Made by a program: the position numbers and the translations under genes. A DNA stretch of 64,000 nt, taken from the NCBI RefSeq assembly GCF_040881935.1, contig NZ_JBBECH010000057.1:30519-94518 (forward strand). The letters are read 5' to 3'. Below are positions 7,898-16,432 of this stretch, piece after piece. Under the pieces are notes generated by a model. That model was not told where the DNA came from. It saw only the letters and a program-made list of their open reading frames with translations, and ran no database searches. Origin of the DNA: Saccharospirillum sp040881935. GTDB taxonomy: Bacteria > Pseudomonadota > Gammaproteobacteria > Pseudomonadales > Natronospirillaceae. The stretch's first letter is position 1. The number at the start of each line of letters is the position of its first letter.

Positions 7898-8602
7898 TCA
7901 AAGTGACACACTGGATTTCCAATGGTCCCAGGCTCGAACCATTTGCCCTTCAACATTGACCATGGCTTGTTCTGCTTCTTCTTTAGACAGATACGTCACC
8001 TCGCCCAAGCTCATTGCTTGAGCTTGCAATTTGGCATTCACTTCAAGGTAAACAGCTCTGTACACGACCCTCATGAGTGAGTCTGCAACGACGGTTGATC
8101 CATGCCCTCTCATCAGTACTGTATTACGGTCACCGAGTGTTTTGGCCAGTGATTGACCCAGATCCTGATTTGAGATTAAAAGATCTGTCGGAGTGTCTGA
8201 GTGATCACGAATTTCATAAATAGGTGCGTAATCGTGAATAAAACAACTCATGTGACAAACGGGTCTTAGTGGAACCGACTTGACCACACTGAAAGGCACA
8301 ATTGAAGGTGAGTGGCTGTGGACAACGGCCATGACATCCGGGCGCTTGCGATAAATTTCTCCATGGATGTATCGCTCCAGGTACGGCTTTCTGTCATCAC
8401 CAACTACTGTGCCATCCAACTCGTGCTCAAGAATGTCGCTGGGGCTAACAGTATTGGGAGCCATATTTCTTGATAAAAAGAAGTGCTCGGGGTTTTCCGG
8501 GTTTCTAACGCTTACATGGCCAAAAGCATCCACGACACCTTCATTAAAAAGAATGCGATTCGCGATACTCAGGTCTGTTATCAGGTCATTTTGGGTCGCC
8601 AT
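7898..8602 (-). CDS. Class II aldolase/adducin-family enzyme
   Basis: A 234-residue enzyme with the zinc site of class II aldolases: E77, the pair H95 and H97 (VVHSHS) and H167 (MRGHGS). The start is the ATG at 8600-8602 rather than the upstream TTG. Family members cleave sugar phosphates, but others decarboxylate aromatic acids, for example the 3,4-dihydroxyphthalate decarboxylase PhtC. As first gene of an operon with a dihydroxyphthalate-decarboxylase-like protein and a TTT carrier, a role as decarboxylase or lyase of an aromatic or hydroxy acid is more likely than sugar metabolism. A paralogue is encoded at 48741-49427. Confidence 0.85.
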   Translation of the reverse strand: MATQNDLITDLSIANRILFNEGVVDAFGHVSVRNPENPEHFFLSRNMAPNTVSPSDILEHELDGTVVGDDRKPYLERYIHGEIYRKRPDVMAVVHSHSPSIVPFSVVKSVPLRPVCHMSCFIHDYAPIYEIRDHSDTPTDLLISNQDLGQSLAKTLGDRNTVLMRGHGSTVVADSLMRVVYRAVYLEVNAKLQAQAMSLGEVTYLSKEEAEQAMVNVEGQMVRAWDHWKSSVSL

Positions 8603-8622
8603 GAATCTTTTCTCAGTCAACT

Positions 8623-8638
8623 TGTTAGAGATCTAACA
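8623..8638. promoter_or_regulatory. Candidate operator upstream of the first TTT operon
   Basis: The palindrome TGTTAGA-GA-TCTAACA lies about 20 bp upstream of the start of the first gene of the minus-strand operon. It is a likely repressor site; the MarR protein at the operon end is the obvious candidate, although this motif differs from the palindrome beside marR. Confidence 0.4.
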
Positions 8639-8752
8639 TAGATGACGAAGGCGAAGGGGTCAATCAGATTTCGAACTGGGCAATTCTATGGACTTACCTG
8701 TCGAACGAGTGTGATATCGCGTTGCCAGGCGGCTTGACCATGTCTGGAATAA

Positions 8753-8775
8753 GCCTGGAACAGAGTGTTCCAGGC
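8753..8775. repeat. Perfect 10-bp hairpin in intergenic DNA
   Basis: GCCTGGAACA (8753-8762) and TGTTCCAGGC (8766-8775) form a perfect stem with a 3-base loop. A further GTGCCGGG...CCCGGCAC pair lies at about 8802-8845. No T-tract follows, so these look like palindromic intergenic repeats downstream of the phosphatase gene rather than a classical terminator. Confidence 0.5.
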
Positions 8776-8879
8776 TCCGGGGCGACTTGCCTGGTCGGGA
8801 GGTGCCGGGCGGTTATTTACTCCGGCTCTGCATTGGCCCCGGCACACTATGTTGAAGTCTCTGTTTGGGAACACTGTAC

Positions 8880-9713
8880 TCAGGTACCTTCACCAGATGT
8901 CTGCAGCAACTGCTTCTCCATGGAAAGCCATAAGCCCGGTGCGGTAGCCATGGTCGGGCCGGGTTTGTCGAAATCCGCGCCCTGGTGTGTCATCAGTACG
9001 CGTCCGCCCGCTTCGCTGACCAGCAACTGACCACCCCAGCTGTCCCAGGGGTAGACCAGCGGTTCATACATGCCCAGCAGGCGGCCGGAAGCTACATAAG
9101 CCAGGCCGAGCGCACAGGATCCGATGCGGCTGTACATGCCGCCCGCATCTACTAGCCACTCGATAAAGCGCGCTGATTGCCGTGCACCGAGTTTTACCGA
9201 GCTGCCGATGGAAATCAGGCCATCCGCTACCGTCTGTTCAGTGGCTACCCGGATGGGTTGACCGTTGCACCAGGCACCGCCACCGAGGACCGCAGAGTAA
9301 AGCTCGTCGGCTACCGGATCGTAAATCACTGTCATAAGCGTTTCGTTGCGATGAGCCAGGGCGATGACCAGACACCATTGTGGAATGCCTTTAAGAAAAC
9401 AGGTAGTGCCGTCAATCGGATCAATGATCCACAGGTAGGCATCCTTGTCCGCTTCCTTTAGGCCGTGTTCTTCTCCGATGACAGCGTCTTCGGGAAACTG
9501 CGCATGCAGGGAGTCACTGATGAAGTGTTCCACCCGGGTATCAGCTTCCGACACCCAGTCCTGCTGGCCCTTGTTCCGTATCTTGAGTTCGCCGGCATTG
9601 TTGAAGTAATCTAGGGCGATAGCGCCGGCATCCCGGATCATGGTGCTGACGTGCTGTAACCGCGCATGAACGGCATCAATATCCCTGTTGCTGAGTGTTG
9701 TCGGTATCGTCAT
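8880..9713 (-). CDS. Inositol-monophosphatase-family phosphatase
   Basis: A 277-residue enzyme with all metal-site motifs of the family: GEEH at 80-83, DPIDGT at 98-103, and WDSWGG near 223. These enzymes use Mg2+ to remove phosphate from inositol phosphates, PAP or related sugar phosphates. It overlaps the preceding P-loop kinase gene by 4 bp, so the two form a translationally coupled operon driven from the LacI-controlled divergent promoter near 10400. Close linkage to an ABC importer and to the inositol cluster suggests dephosphorylation of an imported or intermediate polyol phosphate. The exact substrate is unknown. Confidence 0.9.
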   Translation of the reverse strand: MTIPTTLSNRDIDAVHARLQHVSTMIRDAGAIALDYFNNAGELKIRNKGQQDWVSEADTRVEHFISDSLHAQFPEDAVIGEEHGLKEADKDAYLWIIDPIDGTTCFLKGIPQWCLVIALAHRNETLMTVIYDPVADELYSAVLGGGAWCNGQPIRVATEQTVADGLISIGSSVKLGARQSARFIEWLVDAGGMYSRIGSCALGLAYVASGRLLGMYEPLVYPWDSWGGQLLVSEAGGRVLMTHQGADFDKPGPTMATAPGLWLSMEKQLLQTSGEGT

Positions 9714-10324
9714 AGGAGCACCAGTTCGTTCACCAATTCCTGAATTCTGGATTGCAAGGCGTCCATACCCTGGTCGTTAGTGATGCGGACATCCGCGTGG
9801 TCGATCAGGGCGACATTTTGTTGAAACGCCTGATCGCCATCCACTATGCCCGCTGCCCGAGTGTCCGCCGCCTGGAACTCTTCCAGTGTATCCGGGTCTC
9901 CGGCGCGTCCGCGCGAACGGACACGTTCGAATCGTGTGGTGTCTGGTGTCACCATGGCTAACAGCACGAACCGGGCACCGGCCTCCAGGGCTGCCTGACG
10001 CAGTGTGTTTAACTCGGACAGGTTGCGTAAGCCATCAATGACGGTTCGCGGTTGATGAAAGGGGTCGATGTCTAACAACAGGCGCCGCGCAAAATAGTCA
10101 GCGCCTTCCGCTTCCTGTTTCCGGCGTCCGTATTCTTGCACCTGGGCCCGTGTTGGCTGATCGTGAACGGATTCGGCCTCTTCCCGCAGCAGCGCCGAAA
10201 CTGAACAGGGGTTGAATCCCAGTTTCTGAATAAGCCCCGTCGTGGTGGTTTTTCCAGCCCCGGATTCGCCGCATATGGCGATGGCCAGAGGGGTTGTGTC
10301 GGGTGTCGTTGTCGATGAACTCAT
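9710..10324 (-). CDS. P-loop NMP-kinase-like protein
   Basis: A 204-residue protein with a Walker A motif GESGAGKT at 19-26, followed by a helix and a LID-like Arg-rich segment (RVRSRGRAGD). The overall build is that of adenylate-kinase or dephospho-CoA-kinase relatives (AAA_18 type). It probably phosphorylates a small metabolite or nucleotide. It is the first gene of a two-gene operon with the phosphatase, reading away from the LacI operator at 10396. A kinase and phosphatase pair beside an ABC importer is unusual, and the substrate cannot be inferred. Confidence 0.75.
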   Translation of the reverse strand: MSSSTTTPDTTPLAIAICGESGAGKTTTTGLIQKLGFNPCSVSALLREEAESVHDQPTRAQVQEYGRRKQEAEGADYFARRLLLDIDPFHQPRTVIDGLRNLSELNTLRQAALEAGARFVLLAMVTPDTTRFERVRSRGRAGDPDTLEEFQAADTRAAGIVDGDQAFQQNVALIDHADVRITNDQGMDALQSRIQELVNELVLL

Positions 10325-10391
10325 GGTGTGTTTCCCCGTTTTTGTTGATTTTTCTCCGCTGCTGTTGACAGGCGGTCCGACTTAGGACTAG

Positions 10392-10421
10392 ATTATTGCA
10401 AGCGCTTGCAAAACAAGTCAA
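10392..10421 (-). promoter_or_regulatory. Minus-strand promoter with LacI operator in the spacer
   Basis: On the minus strand a TTGACT -35 (10416-10421) and an AATAAT -10 (10392-10397) are spaced by 18 bp. The operator palindrome fills the spacer, so repressor binding would directly block RNA polymerase. Confidence 0.6.
10396..10411. promoter_or_regulatory. LacI-family operator TTGCAAGCGCTTGCAA
   Basis: A perfect 16-bp palindrome with the central CG typical of LacI/GalR sites. It lies between the divergent kinase-phosphatase operon and the ABC importer operon. A near-identical site lies in front of the lacI-family gene at 17472-17487, which ties that repressor to this site. Confidence 0.85.
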
Positions 10422-10588
10422 GCCTTGTTTAGCTTGACAGCAGCGCAGCCGGGCACAATCCAGCAGTTGGAACCATGAATAGTTAATGAGTCATGGTTTC
10501 CAGGCTTGCCCGAAGCCGAACTAAATACAAATACAATAAGACTAGCCTGCTCTGTGACGCCATGTCCCGGGCAGGTCGGGAGGCAAAT

Positions 10589-12175
10589 ATGAGTAACAAG
10601 AACCTTGTCCTATCTACCGTGATGGCAGGCGTTATGTTTGCGGGTAACGCCGCAGCCGAGTCAGACGAAACCTTTGTCGTGGCTGTACCCCAGGAACCCC
10701 AGGATCTGGCTGCTCAAGCCATATACAAGGAGGTTAATGCTCCGGGGCTGCGTAACGTAATCGAGCCGCTGATCATGTCCGATTCGCAAACCGGTGAATT
10801 CGTGCCGGTGTTGGCGACCAAATGGGAACGCATCGGCGATGACAGTTTGCGTTTGCACATCAGAGAAGGGGTGACCTTCCATGACGGCACACCGATGGAT
10901 GCAGAGGCTGTGGCCACGTCCATTGAATTTGTCTGGGATCCTGAAAATGCGTTTACCATTCAGGAATATGCCGGGCCCGGTGTAATCACCGCGACGGTGG
11001 AAAGCGACAACACCGTTATCGTTCATTCATCCGAACCCGACCCCATGCTGGATTTTCGCATGACACTGACGGGTATTACATCGCAGCGGCAAATCGAAGA
11101 AAACCCGTCCGAACACTATACCCATCCGCTGGGTACCGGGCCCTATCAGTTTGACGAGTGGAACCGGGGTTCCAACTGGAAAGCCAGTCGTTATGACGAT
11201 TGGTGGGGCTGGGAAGCCGATGTGGCGTATGGCACCAACAAGCCGCAATTCGATGCACTCGAGTTCCGCTTTCGCACGGAGTCTTCAGCACGCATGGCCA
11301 TGATGCAGGCCGGCGAAGCGGATATCGTGAACGCGCCTCAGGCTTCGGACTGCGCGCGAGCCGACGAGTATGAGGAGTTCCGCTGCGTGTCCGGACCGTC
11401 CGACCGCTATTTGTATGGCCGGCTGGATCACTCACTGTATGCGGATGAACGGCTGCGGGATGAGCGGGTCCGGGAGGCGATTTTCATTGCCGTGGACTAC
11501 GCTGGTCTGTCCAGCATTCTGGGGCTCGCTTCCGTCCCTCAGGGCCAGATGGGCACACCGGACATGACCGGTTTTAACGACACTTTGGAACAGTATGAGT
11601 ATGACCTGCAACGCGCCCTGGAACTGCTCGCCGAAGCGCGAGCCGATGGCGTGGATGTAGATGGGTTGGAAGTTGAAGTCATGGGTCGTAACGATACGCC
11701 GCGCATCGGGGAACTGGTGGAAGCCATTGGCGCCATGATCGAGTCTGTGGGTATTTCCACCGTGCAAACGGTGCAGACACCGGCGGTGGCCAATCCACGG
11801 TTTCGGGTTTCCGATTACGAGGCCAACGCGCCTCGCGCATTGCTGCAGGTGCACGTCAAGCAGAATCCGGCGCCGGACTTTGGCCTGAATCTGTTGTCCA
11901 ATTTCGGTTGCCCGGATACGGACGACCCTGCCGGCGCGACGCGTTCTTCCGTGTTCTGTGACGAGACCTTTGATCAGCGTCTGAACGAAGCGCTGGCCAT
12001 GGTCGGTAAGGAGCGGCATGAAGCCATGCGTGAACTCGTTGCCTATGTGCACGAGCGCCATCTGACCATGCCTCTGGCGCTGCTGGACCACGCTTATTTG
12101 ATCTCGAGCGATTATGAGCTGGTATTCGGACCCGCTGGCAGACTGTTGATGGCCAATGTGTCTGTAACGCGATAA
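10589..12175 (+). CDS. ABC importer substrate-binding protein, family 5
   Basis: A 528-residue periplasmic binding protein of the peptide/opine/nickel class (SBP family 5). The start is the ATG at 10589 behind GGGAGG; the open frame extends to 10493 without a ribosome site. Residues 1-23 form a signal peptide ending GNAAA-ES. The mature protein has the family block LATKWERIGDDSLRLHIREG and the hallmark GTGPYQFDEW region. It starts a five-gene operon with two permeases and two ATPases. Family-5 importers take up oligopeptides, opines or oligosaccharides; the LacI-type control and polyol genes nearby favour a sugar-like ligand. Confidence 0.92.
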   Translation: MSNKNLVLSTVMAGVMFAGNAAAESDETFVVAVPQEPQDLAAQAIYKEVNAPGLRNVIEPLIMSDSQTGEFVPVLATKWERIGDDSLRLHIREGVTFHDGTPMDAEAVATSIEFVWDPENAFTIQEYAGPGVITATVESDNTVIVHSSEPDPMLDFRMTLTGITSQRQIEENPSEHYTHPLGTGPYQFDEWNRGSNWKASRYDDWWGWEADVAYGTNKPQFDALEFRFRTESSARMAMMQAGEADIVNAPQASDCARADEYEEFRCVSGPSDRYLYGRLDHSLYADERLRDERVREAIFIAVDYAGLSSILGLASVPQGQMGTPDMTGFNDTLEQYEYDLQRALELLAEARADGVDVDGLEVEVMGRNDTPRIGELVEAIGAMIESVGISTVQTVQTPAVANPRFRVSDYEANAPRALLQVHVKQNPAPDFGLNLLSNFGCPDTDDPAGATRSSVFCDETFDQRLNEALAMVGKERHEAMRELVAYVHERHLTMPLALLDHAYLISSDYELVFGPAGRLLMANVSVTR

Positions 12176-12231
12176 GTCGAAATTAGGCGGAGGAGTTTCC
12201 TCCGCCGTCATAGAGCAAGTGGAGGATTTCC

Positions 12232-13200
12232 ATGCCTTATCTAGTGCGTCGAGCGGGCCATTCCATCATCCTTCTGCTGGTCGTTGTCACCTTTGTTTTC
12301 TTAGCGGGTCGAATGATTGGTGATCCGGCCATTGTCATGCTGGGACCAAGTGCAACGGATGCGGCACTCGAGCAACTGCGTAACAATCTGGGCCTTAACG
12401 ACCCACTGCTGGTCCAGTATTTTCGATTCATCACCGATCTGTTGCAAGGCGACATGGGGGTCAGTTTTCGCTATGGCTTTTCCCAGATGCCCGCCGACCA
12501 ATTTATGGAAACGTCCGGGACACCGGTGATGGAACTGGTTCTGGAACGGTTACCGCAGACCTTCTATCTGGCAGCAGTGGCGTTGTCCAGCGCCCTGGTA
12601 CTGGCTTTGACGCTGGGCTGCCTGGGCGCCATGTGGCCGAGATCCTGGGTCGACAACCTGGTGAACGTGCTGTCCCTGGCCTCGGTTTCCGTGGTCCAGT
12701 TCTGGCTCGGTCTGATGCTGATTCTGCTGTTCGCTGTGCATCTGGGATGGTTGCCCACCGGTGGCTATGGCGAGTGGTATCACGTCATTTTGCCGGCCAT
12801 TGCCCTGGGTGCCAGACCTCTGGGGCGGGTTGGCCAGGTGACGCGCAGCGCCATGCTGGACGAACTGTCCAGACCCTATGCGGCGGCGGCCCGGGCCAAG
12901 GGCTTGCCGGAACATCGCATCGTATCGGTACACGCGCTGAAAAACGCGGGTATTCCCATCGTGACTATTACCGGCGATGAACTGGTGCAACTGGTGACCG
13001 GCGCCATTCTGGTGGAAACCGTATTCGGCTGGCCGGGCATTGGACAACTGCTGGTCTCTTCCATGAGTACGCGGGATCTGCCGGTGCTGCAAGGTGCCAT
13101 ATTGACCGTCGCGGCGTTGGTTATCGTCGTTAATCTGGTGGTGGATGCTACCTATACCTACCTGAATCCCAGAGTAAGTTTCAGTTCTCGGAGTTCATGA
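12232..13200 (+). CDS. ABC importer permease (DppB type)
   Basis: A 322-residue inner-membrane permease with six transmembrane segments and the N-terminal pattern of DppB/OppB proteins. The cytoplasmic EAA loop is visible at about residues 215-245 (RPYAAAARAKGLPEHRI), which contacts the ATPases, and VETVFGWPGIGQL follows as expected. It is the second gene of the importer operon, 56 bp after the binding-protein gene and 1 bp before the next permease gene. Confidence 0.93.
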   Translation: MPYLVRRAGHSIILLLVVVTFVFLAGRMIGDPAIVMLGPSATDAALEQLRNNLGLNDPLLVQYFRFITDLLQGDMGVSFRYGFSQMPADQFMETSGTPVMELVLERLPQTFYLAAVALSSALVLALTLGCLGAMWPRSWVDNLVNVLSLASVSVVQFWLGLMLILLFAVHLGWLPTGGYGEWYHVILPAIALGARPLGRVGQVTRSAMLDELSRPYAAAARAKGLPEHRIVSVHALKNAGIPIVTITGDELVQLVTGAILVETVFGWPGIGQLLVSSMSTRDLPVLQGAILTVAALVIVVNLVVDATYTYLNPRVSFSSRSS

Positions 13201-13201
13201 A

Positions 13202-14200
13202 ATGACACAGAAACTGGTTACACAGACCCAACCGGGTAACCACGGTCAGGGCCCGTTGCCGGGGTCGTTATACGGCTCCGAAACCGTGGAAGAAGATCGG
13301 GCTCCCAAACTCACCTGGAAGCATTATTTGCTGGCCCTGGTCAGCGACCGGGTGACCATCACCGCCGTGCTGTTTCTGATGCTGGTAGCGATCGGCGCTG
13401 CGGGCGCGGGCTGGCTGGCCCCCTACGATCCGGTCGCCATCGACATCATGAATCGCTTTATTCCGCCACTGAGTGGGACCGCTGACGGATCTTTCCATGT
13501 GTTGGGCACCGACCAACTGGGACGCGATGTCCTGAGTAGGCTGATGCACGGCGCCCAGGTTTCGGTATCCATCGGTTTTCTGGGGGCGACCTGTTCGGCG
13601 CTGGTGGGGATTACCGCCGGCATGATCGCCGGCTACCGCAGGGGGCTGTTCGAAGACATCGTCATGCGCCTGGTGGATGGTATGCAATCCCTACCGTCCT
13701 TGCTGATTGCTCTGTTCGTGCTATTCATCATTGGCGGCGGGTATTTGAACCTGGTGCTGGTGTTCACCTTCTTGCATTGGATGGTATTCGCTCGCATGGC
13801 TCGTTCGCTGACCCTCGGCTACCGGGACAGCATGTTTGTTAGCGCGGCGCGCGTTCTGGGCTGTAAGGACCGCCGAATTCTCGTGCGCCATATCCTGCCT
13901 AACATGATGGCTCCGCTGATGGTGTTGTTCACCCTTGAGGTTGCCATTCTGATTCTGTCCGAAGCATCGCTGTCTTTTCTCGGCTTCGGGGTGCAGCCGC
14001 CAAATGCCTCCTGGGGGCGGATGATCGCCAGTGGACGGAATCACATCAACACGGCCTGGTGGTTGGTAACGCTGCCCGGCACAGCGATATTTCTGACCGC
14101 CCTGGCACTCAATCTGGTCGCTGGCTGGTGCCGCAATATCAGCGACCCTGTACAGAGCGCACGCTGGCTGACCCCCAAGCGCGGCAAGAAAAAGCAATGA
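13202..14200 (+). CDS. ABC importer permease (DppC type)
   Basis: A 332-residue permease partner of the DppB-type protein. An extended cytoplasmic N-terminus (about 45 residues) precedes six transmembrane segments. Family marks are HVLGTDQLGRDVLSRLMHGA and the EAA loop SMFVSAARVLGCKDRRI, followed by SEASLSFLGFGVQPP. Transcription and translation are tightly coupled with the neighbours. It works in the inner membrane as part of the same five-component importer. Confidence 0.93.
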   Translation: MTQKLVTQTQPGNHGQGPLPGSLYGSETVEEDRAPKLTWKHYLLALVSDRVTITAVLFLMLVAIGAAGAGWLAPYDPVAIDIMNRFIPPLSGTADGSFHVLGTDQLGRDVLSRLMHGAQVSVSIGFLGATCSALVGITAGMIAGYRRGLFEDIVMRLVDGMQSLPSLLIALFVLFIIGGGYLNLVLVFTFLHWMVFARMARSLTLGYRDSMFVSAARVLGCKDRRILVRHILPNMMAPLMVLFTLEVAILILSEASLSFLGFGVQPPNASWGRMIASGRNHINTAWWLVTLPGTAIFLTALALNLVAGWCRNISDPVQSARWLTPKRGKKKQ

Positions 14201-14210
14201 GGACTGAACC

Positions 14211-15242
14211 ATGACAACAATCGAAACGCATGACCGGACACTCCGGGAAAGGTCCGCCGCCGAAGCCCCGATTATGGAAGTACGCAATCTATCAGTGGGA
14301 TTCGATACCCCGCACGGTCCGGTTCAGGCTGTTGATGATGTCTCCTGGTCGATTCGTCGGGGGGAGACGCTGGCGATCATTGGCGAGAGTGGGTCCGGCA
14401 AAAGTGTCGGGCTGGAAACCCTGATGGGACTGATCAAATCACCCCCGGCGACGATCTCGGGCCAGGCTTTCTTCGCCGGTGAGGACATGCTGAAAATGTC
14501 CGGCCGGGAGCGACGCGCGTTACGCGGTGAAAAACTGGCAATGATTTTTCAGGATGCCCTGACCGCGTTGAATCCGTCGCTGACCATCGGTACCCAGATC
14601 AGTGAGGTGTACCGGCTGCGTCGGGGGGTCAGCAAGAAAGAGGCAAATGACAAGGCGGTGCAACTGATGGACCAGGTCAAGATCCCGTCGGCGCGCAGCC
14701 GTCTGGGTGACTACCCGCACCAGTTCTCCGGTGGCATGTGCCAGCGGGTCATGATCGCGCTGGCTCTGGCGATGGATCCGGAAATTCTTATCGCCGACGA
14801 ACCGACCACTGCACTCGACGTGACTGTCCAGCGGCAGATTATGGATTTGCTGAGAGAGGTGCGTGATGAACGCGGCATGTCCCTGATTCTGGTCACCCAC
14901 GACCTGGGTGTCGTGGCGGAGGTGGCCGACAAAGCTGTGGTCATGTATGCCGGTCGGATTGCCGAGTCGGCCGATATCGTCGATCTGTTTCGCAAGCCCA
15001 AACATCCGTACAGCCGCGCGCTGTTGCGTGCCATGCCTCGTGTCGATTCGGGTGCCGAACGCCTGGAATGCATTGCCGGCACGCCACCCACGCTGAGTCA
15101 TATTCCGTCCGGCTGCGCTTTCCGTCCGCGCTGCGCTTTTTGTCAACCAACGTGCGCGCAGGAGCGACCCCGGTTGCGGGACATGGAACCCAACCATCAG
15201 GCAGCCTGTCATTTCGCCGAGGAGATTGAGCATGGTGCATGA
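14211..15242 (+). CDS. ABC importer ATPase (DppD type)
   Basis: A 343-residue ATP-binding subunit. Walker A is GESGSGKS (about residues 62-69), the signature is FSGGMCQRV, Walker B is ILIADEPTTALD, and the H-loop is VTHDLGVV. The C-terminal oligopeptide extension carries a cysteine cluster (C-x5-C-x3-C type, from GCAFRPRCAFC) that binds an iron-sulfur cluster in related ATPases. It overlaps the next ATPase gene by 11 bp. Confidence 0.93.
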   Translation: MTTIETHDRTLRERSAAEAPIMEVRNLSVGFDTPHGPVQAVDDVSWSIRRGETLAIIGESGSGKSVGLETLMGLIKSPPATISGQAFFAGEDMLKMSGRERRALRGEKLAMIFQDALTALNPSLTIGTQISEVYRLRRGVSKKEANDKAVQLMDQVKIPSARSRLGDYPHQFSGGMCQRVMIALALAMDPEILIADEPTTALDVTVQRQIMDLLREVRDERGMSLILVTHDLGVVAEVADKAVVMYAGRIAESADIVDLFRKPKHPYSRALLRAMPRVDSGAERLECIAGTPPTLSHIPSGCAFRPRCAFCQPTCAQERPRLRDMEPNHQAACHFAEEIEHGA

Positions 15243-16299
15243 ATCCATAATCGGGAAACACCCTGAGCAGGAGCGCGATGTGATGCTGTATGCCCGGGGG
15301 CTGGTCAAGTCCTTTGCCATGAAATCCCATCAGGGGTGGCGTACCGTAGAGCAGGAAATCCGTGCCGTGAATGACGTCGGGTTCTCGCTGGGCCGGGGGG
15401 AAACGCTGGGCCTGGTGGGAGAATCCGGGTGTGGCAAGTCCACGCTGGCCAAAATGCTGGTGCGCCTGATCGAACCCACAGCAGGAAGCATCGAGCTGGA
15501 CGGCGAAGACATTCTCTCCCTGAATACCGAAGCCATGCGCCAGATGCGCCGACGCATCCAGATGATTTTCCAGGACCCCTATTCATCATTGAACCCGCGC
15601 ATGACCGTGGCCGAGATCATTGGTGAATCCTGGGTGGTATTCCCGGATATTGTGCCACCTGAAAAACGCGAAGAGCGCATCAGCGAATTGCTGCACCAGG
15701 TTGGCCTGAACACTTCTGATGCCGATCGCTACCCGCACCAGTTTTCCGGTGGTCAACGACAACGCATTGGCATCGCGCGTGCCCTGGCGGTGGAGCCGGA
15801 AGTGATTATCTGCGATGAACCGGTATCGGCGCTCGATGTTTCAGTACAGGCCCAGGTGATCAATCTGCTTATGGATATCCAGCGGGATACCGGGGTGGCC
15901 TATGTGTTTATTGCCCATGATCTTTCCGTGGTGCGCCACATTTCGGACCGGGTGATGGTCATGTACCTCGGGGAAATCATCGAGGGTGGACCGGTCGAAC
16001 AAGTCTTCGAGCACCCGCAACATCCGTATACCGCCGCTTTGCTGTCTTCTGTTCCGGTTCAGGATCCGGAGCAGAAGGGGCGTCGGGTGCTGGCATTGCC
16101 GGGCGAAGTCCCCAGCCCGATGAACCCGCCACCTGGCTGCAAGTTCCATACACGGTGCCCCTATGCCACGGATATTTGCCGGACCCAGGCCCCGGAAACC
16201 CAGGGTGACATGATGCAACGCGGAGTGCGTTGCCATCACACGGACCGGCTGGATTTCAGTGAATATCTGGAACACATACGCGCCCGTGCCACGGGCTGA
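15232..16299 (+). CDS. ABC importer ATPase (DppF type)
   Basis: A 355-residue ATPase with Walker A GESGCGKS, signature FSGGQRQRI, Walker B VIICDEPVSALD and H-loop IAHDLSVV. The C-terminal extension has the cysteine motif around GCKFHTRCPYA. The ATG at 15232, behind GAGGAG, is preferred to the TTG at 15226. It pairs with the preceding ATPase to power the importer and is the last gene of the operon, followed by a strong terminator. Confidence 0.93.
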   Translation: MVHESIIGKHPEQERDVMLYARGLVKSFAMKSHQGWRTVEQEIRAVNDVGFSLGRGETLGLVGESGCGKSTLAKMLVRLIEPTAGSIELDGEDILSLNTEAMRQMRRRIQMIFQDPYSSLNPRMTVAEIIGESWVVFPDIVPPEKREERISELLHQVGLNTSDADRYPHQFSGGQRQRIGIARALAVEPEVIICDEPVSALDVSVQAQVINLLMDIQRDTGVAYVFIAHDLSVVRHISDRVMVMYLGEIIEGGPVEQVFEHPQHPYTAALLSSVPVQDPEQKGRRVLALPGEVPSPMNPPPGCKFHTRCPYATDICRTQAPETQGDMMQRGVRCHHTDRLDFSEYLEHIRARATG

Positions 16300-16334
16300 A
16301 AACCGTCTCAACGTTGTGGGTTGTTGAGCCTTTG

Positions 16335-16372
16335 CCGGTCATGGTCATAGTGTCACCATGACCGGTTTTTTT
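16335..16372 (+). terminator. Rho-independent terminator of the importer operon
   Basis: An 11-bp perfect stem (CCGGTCATGGT with ACCATGACCGG, 16335-16345 and 16355-16365) is followed by seven T. It separates the importer operon from the convergent lacI-type gene. Confidence 0.92.
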
Positions 16373-16432
16373 GATGGTAATGCCTGGATAATCCCAATCC
16401 ATTCCAAGCCCGACAGGCTCTTTGATATTTCC

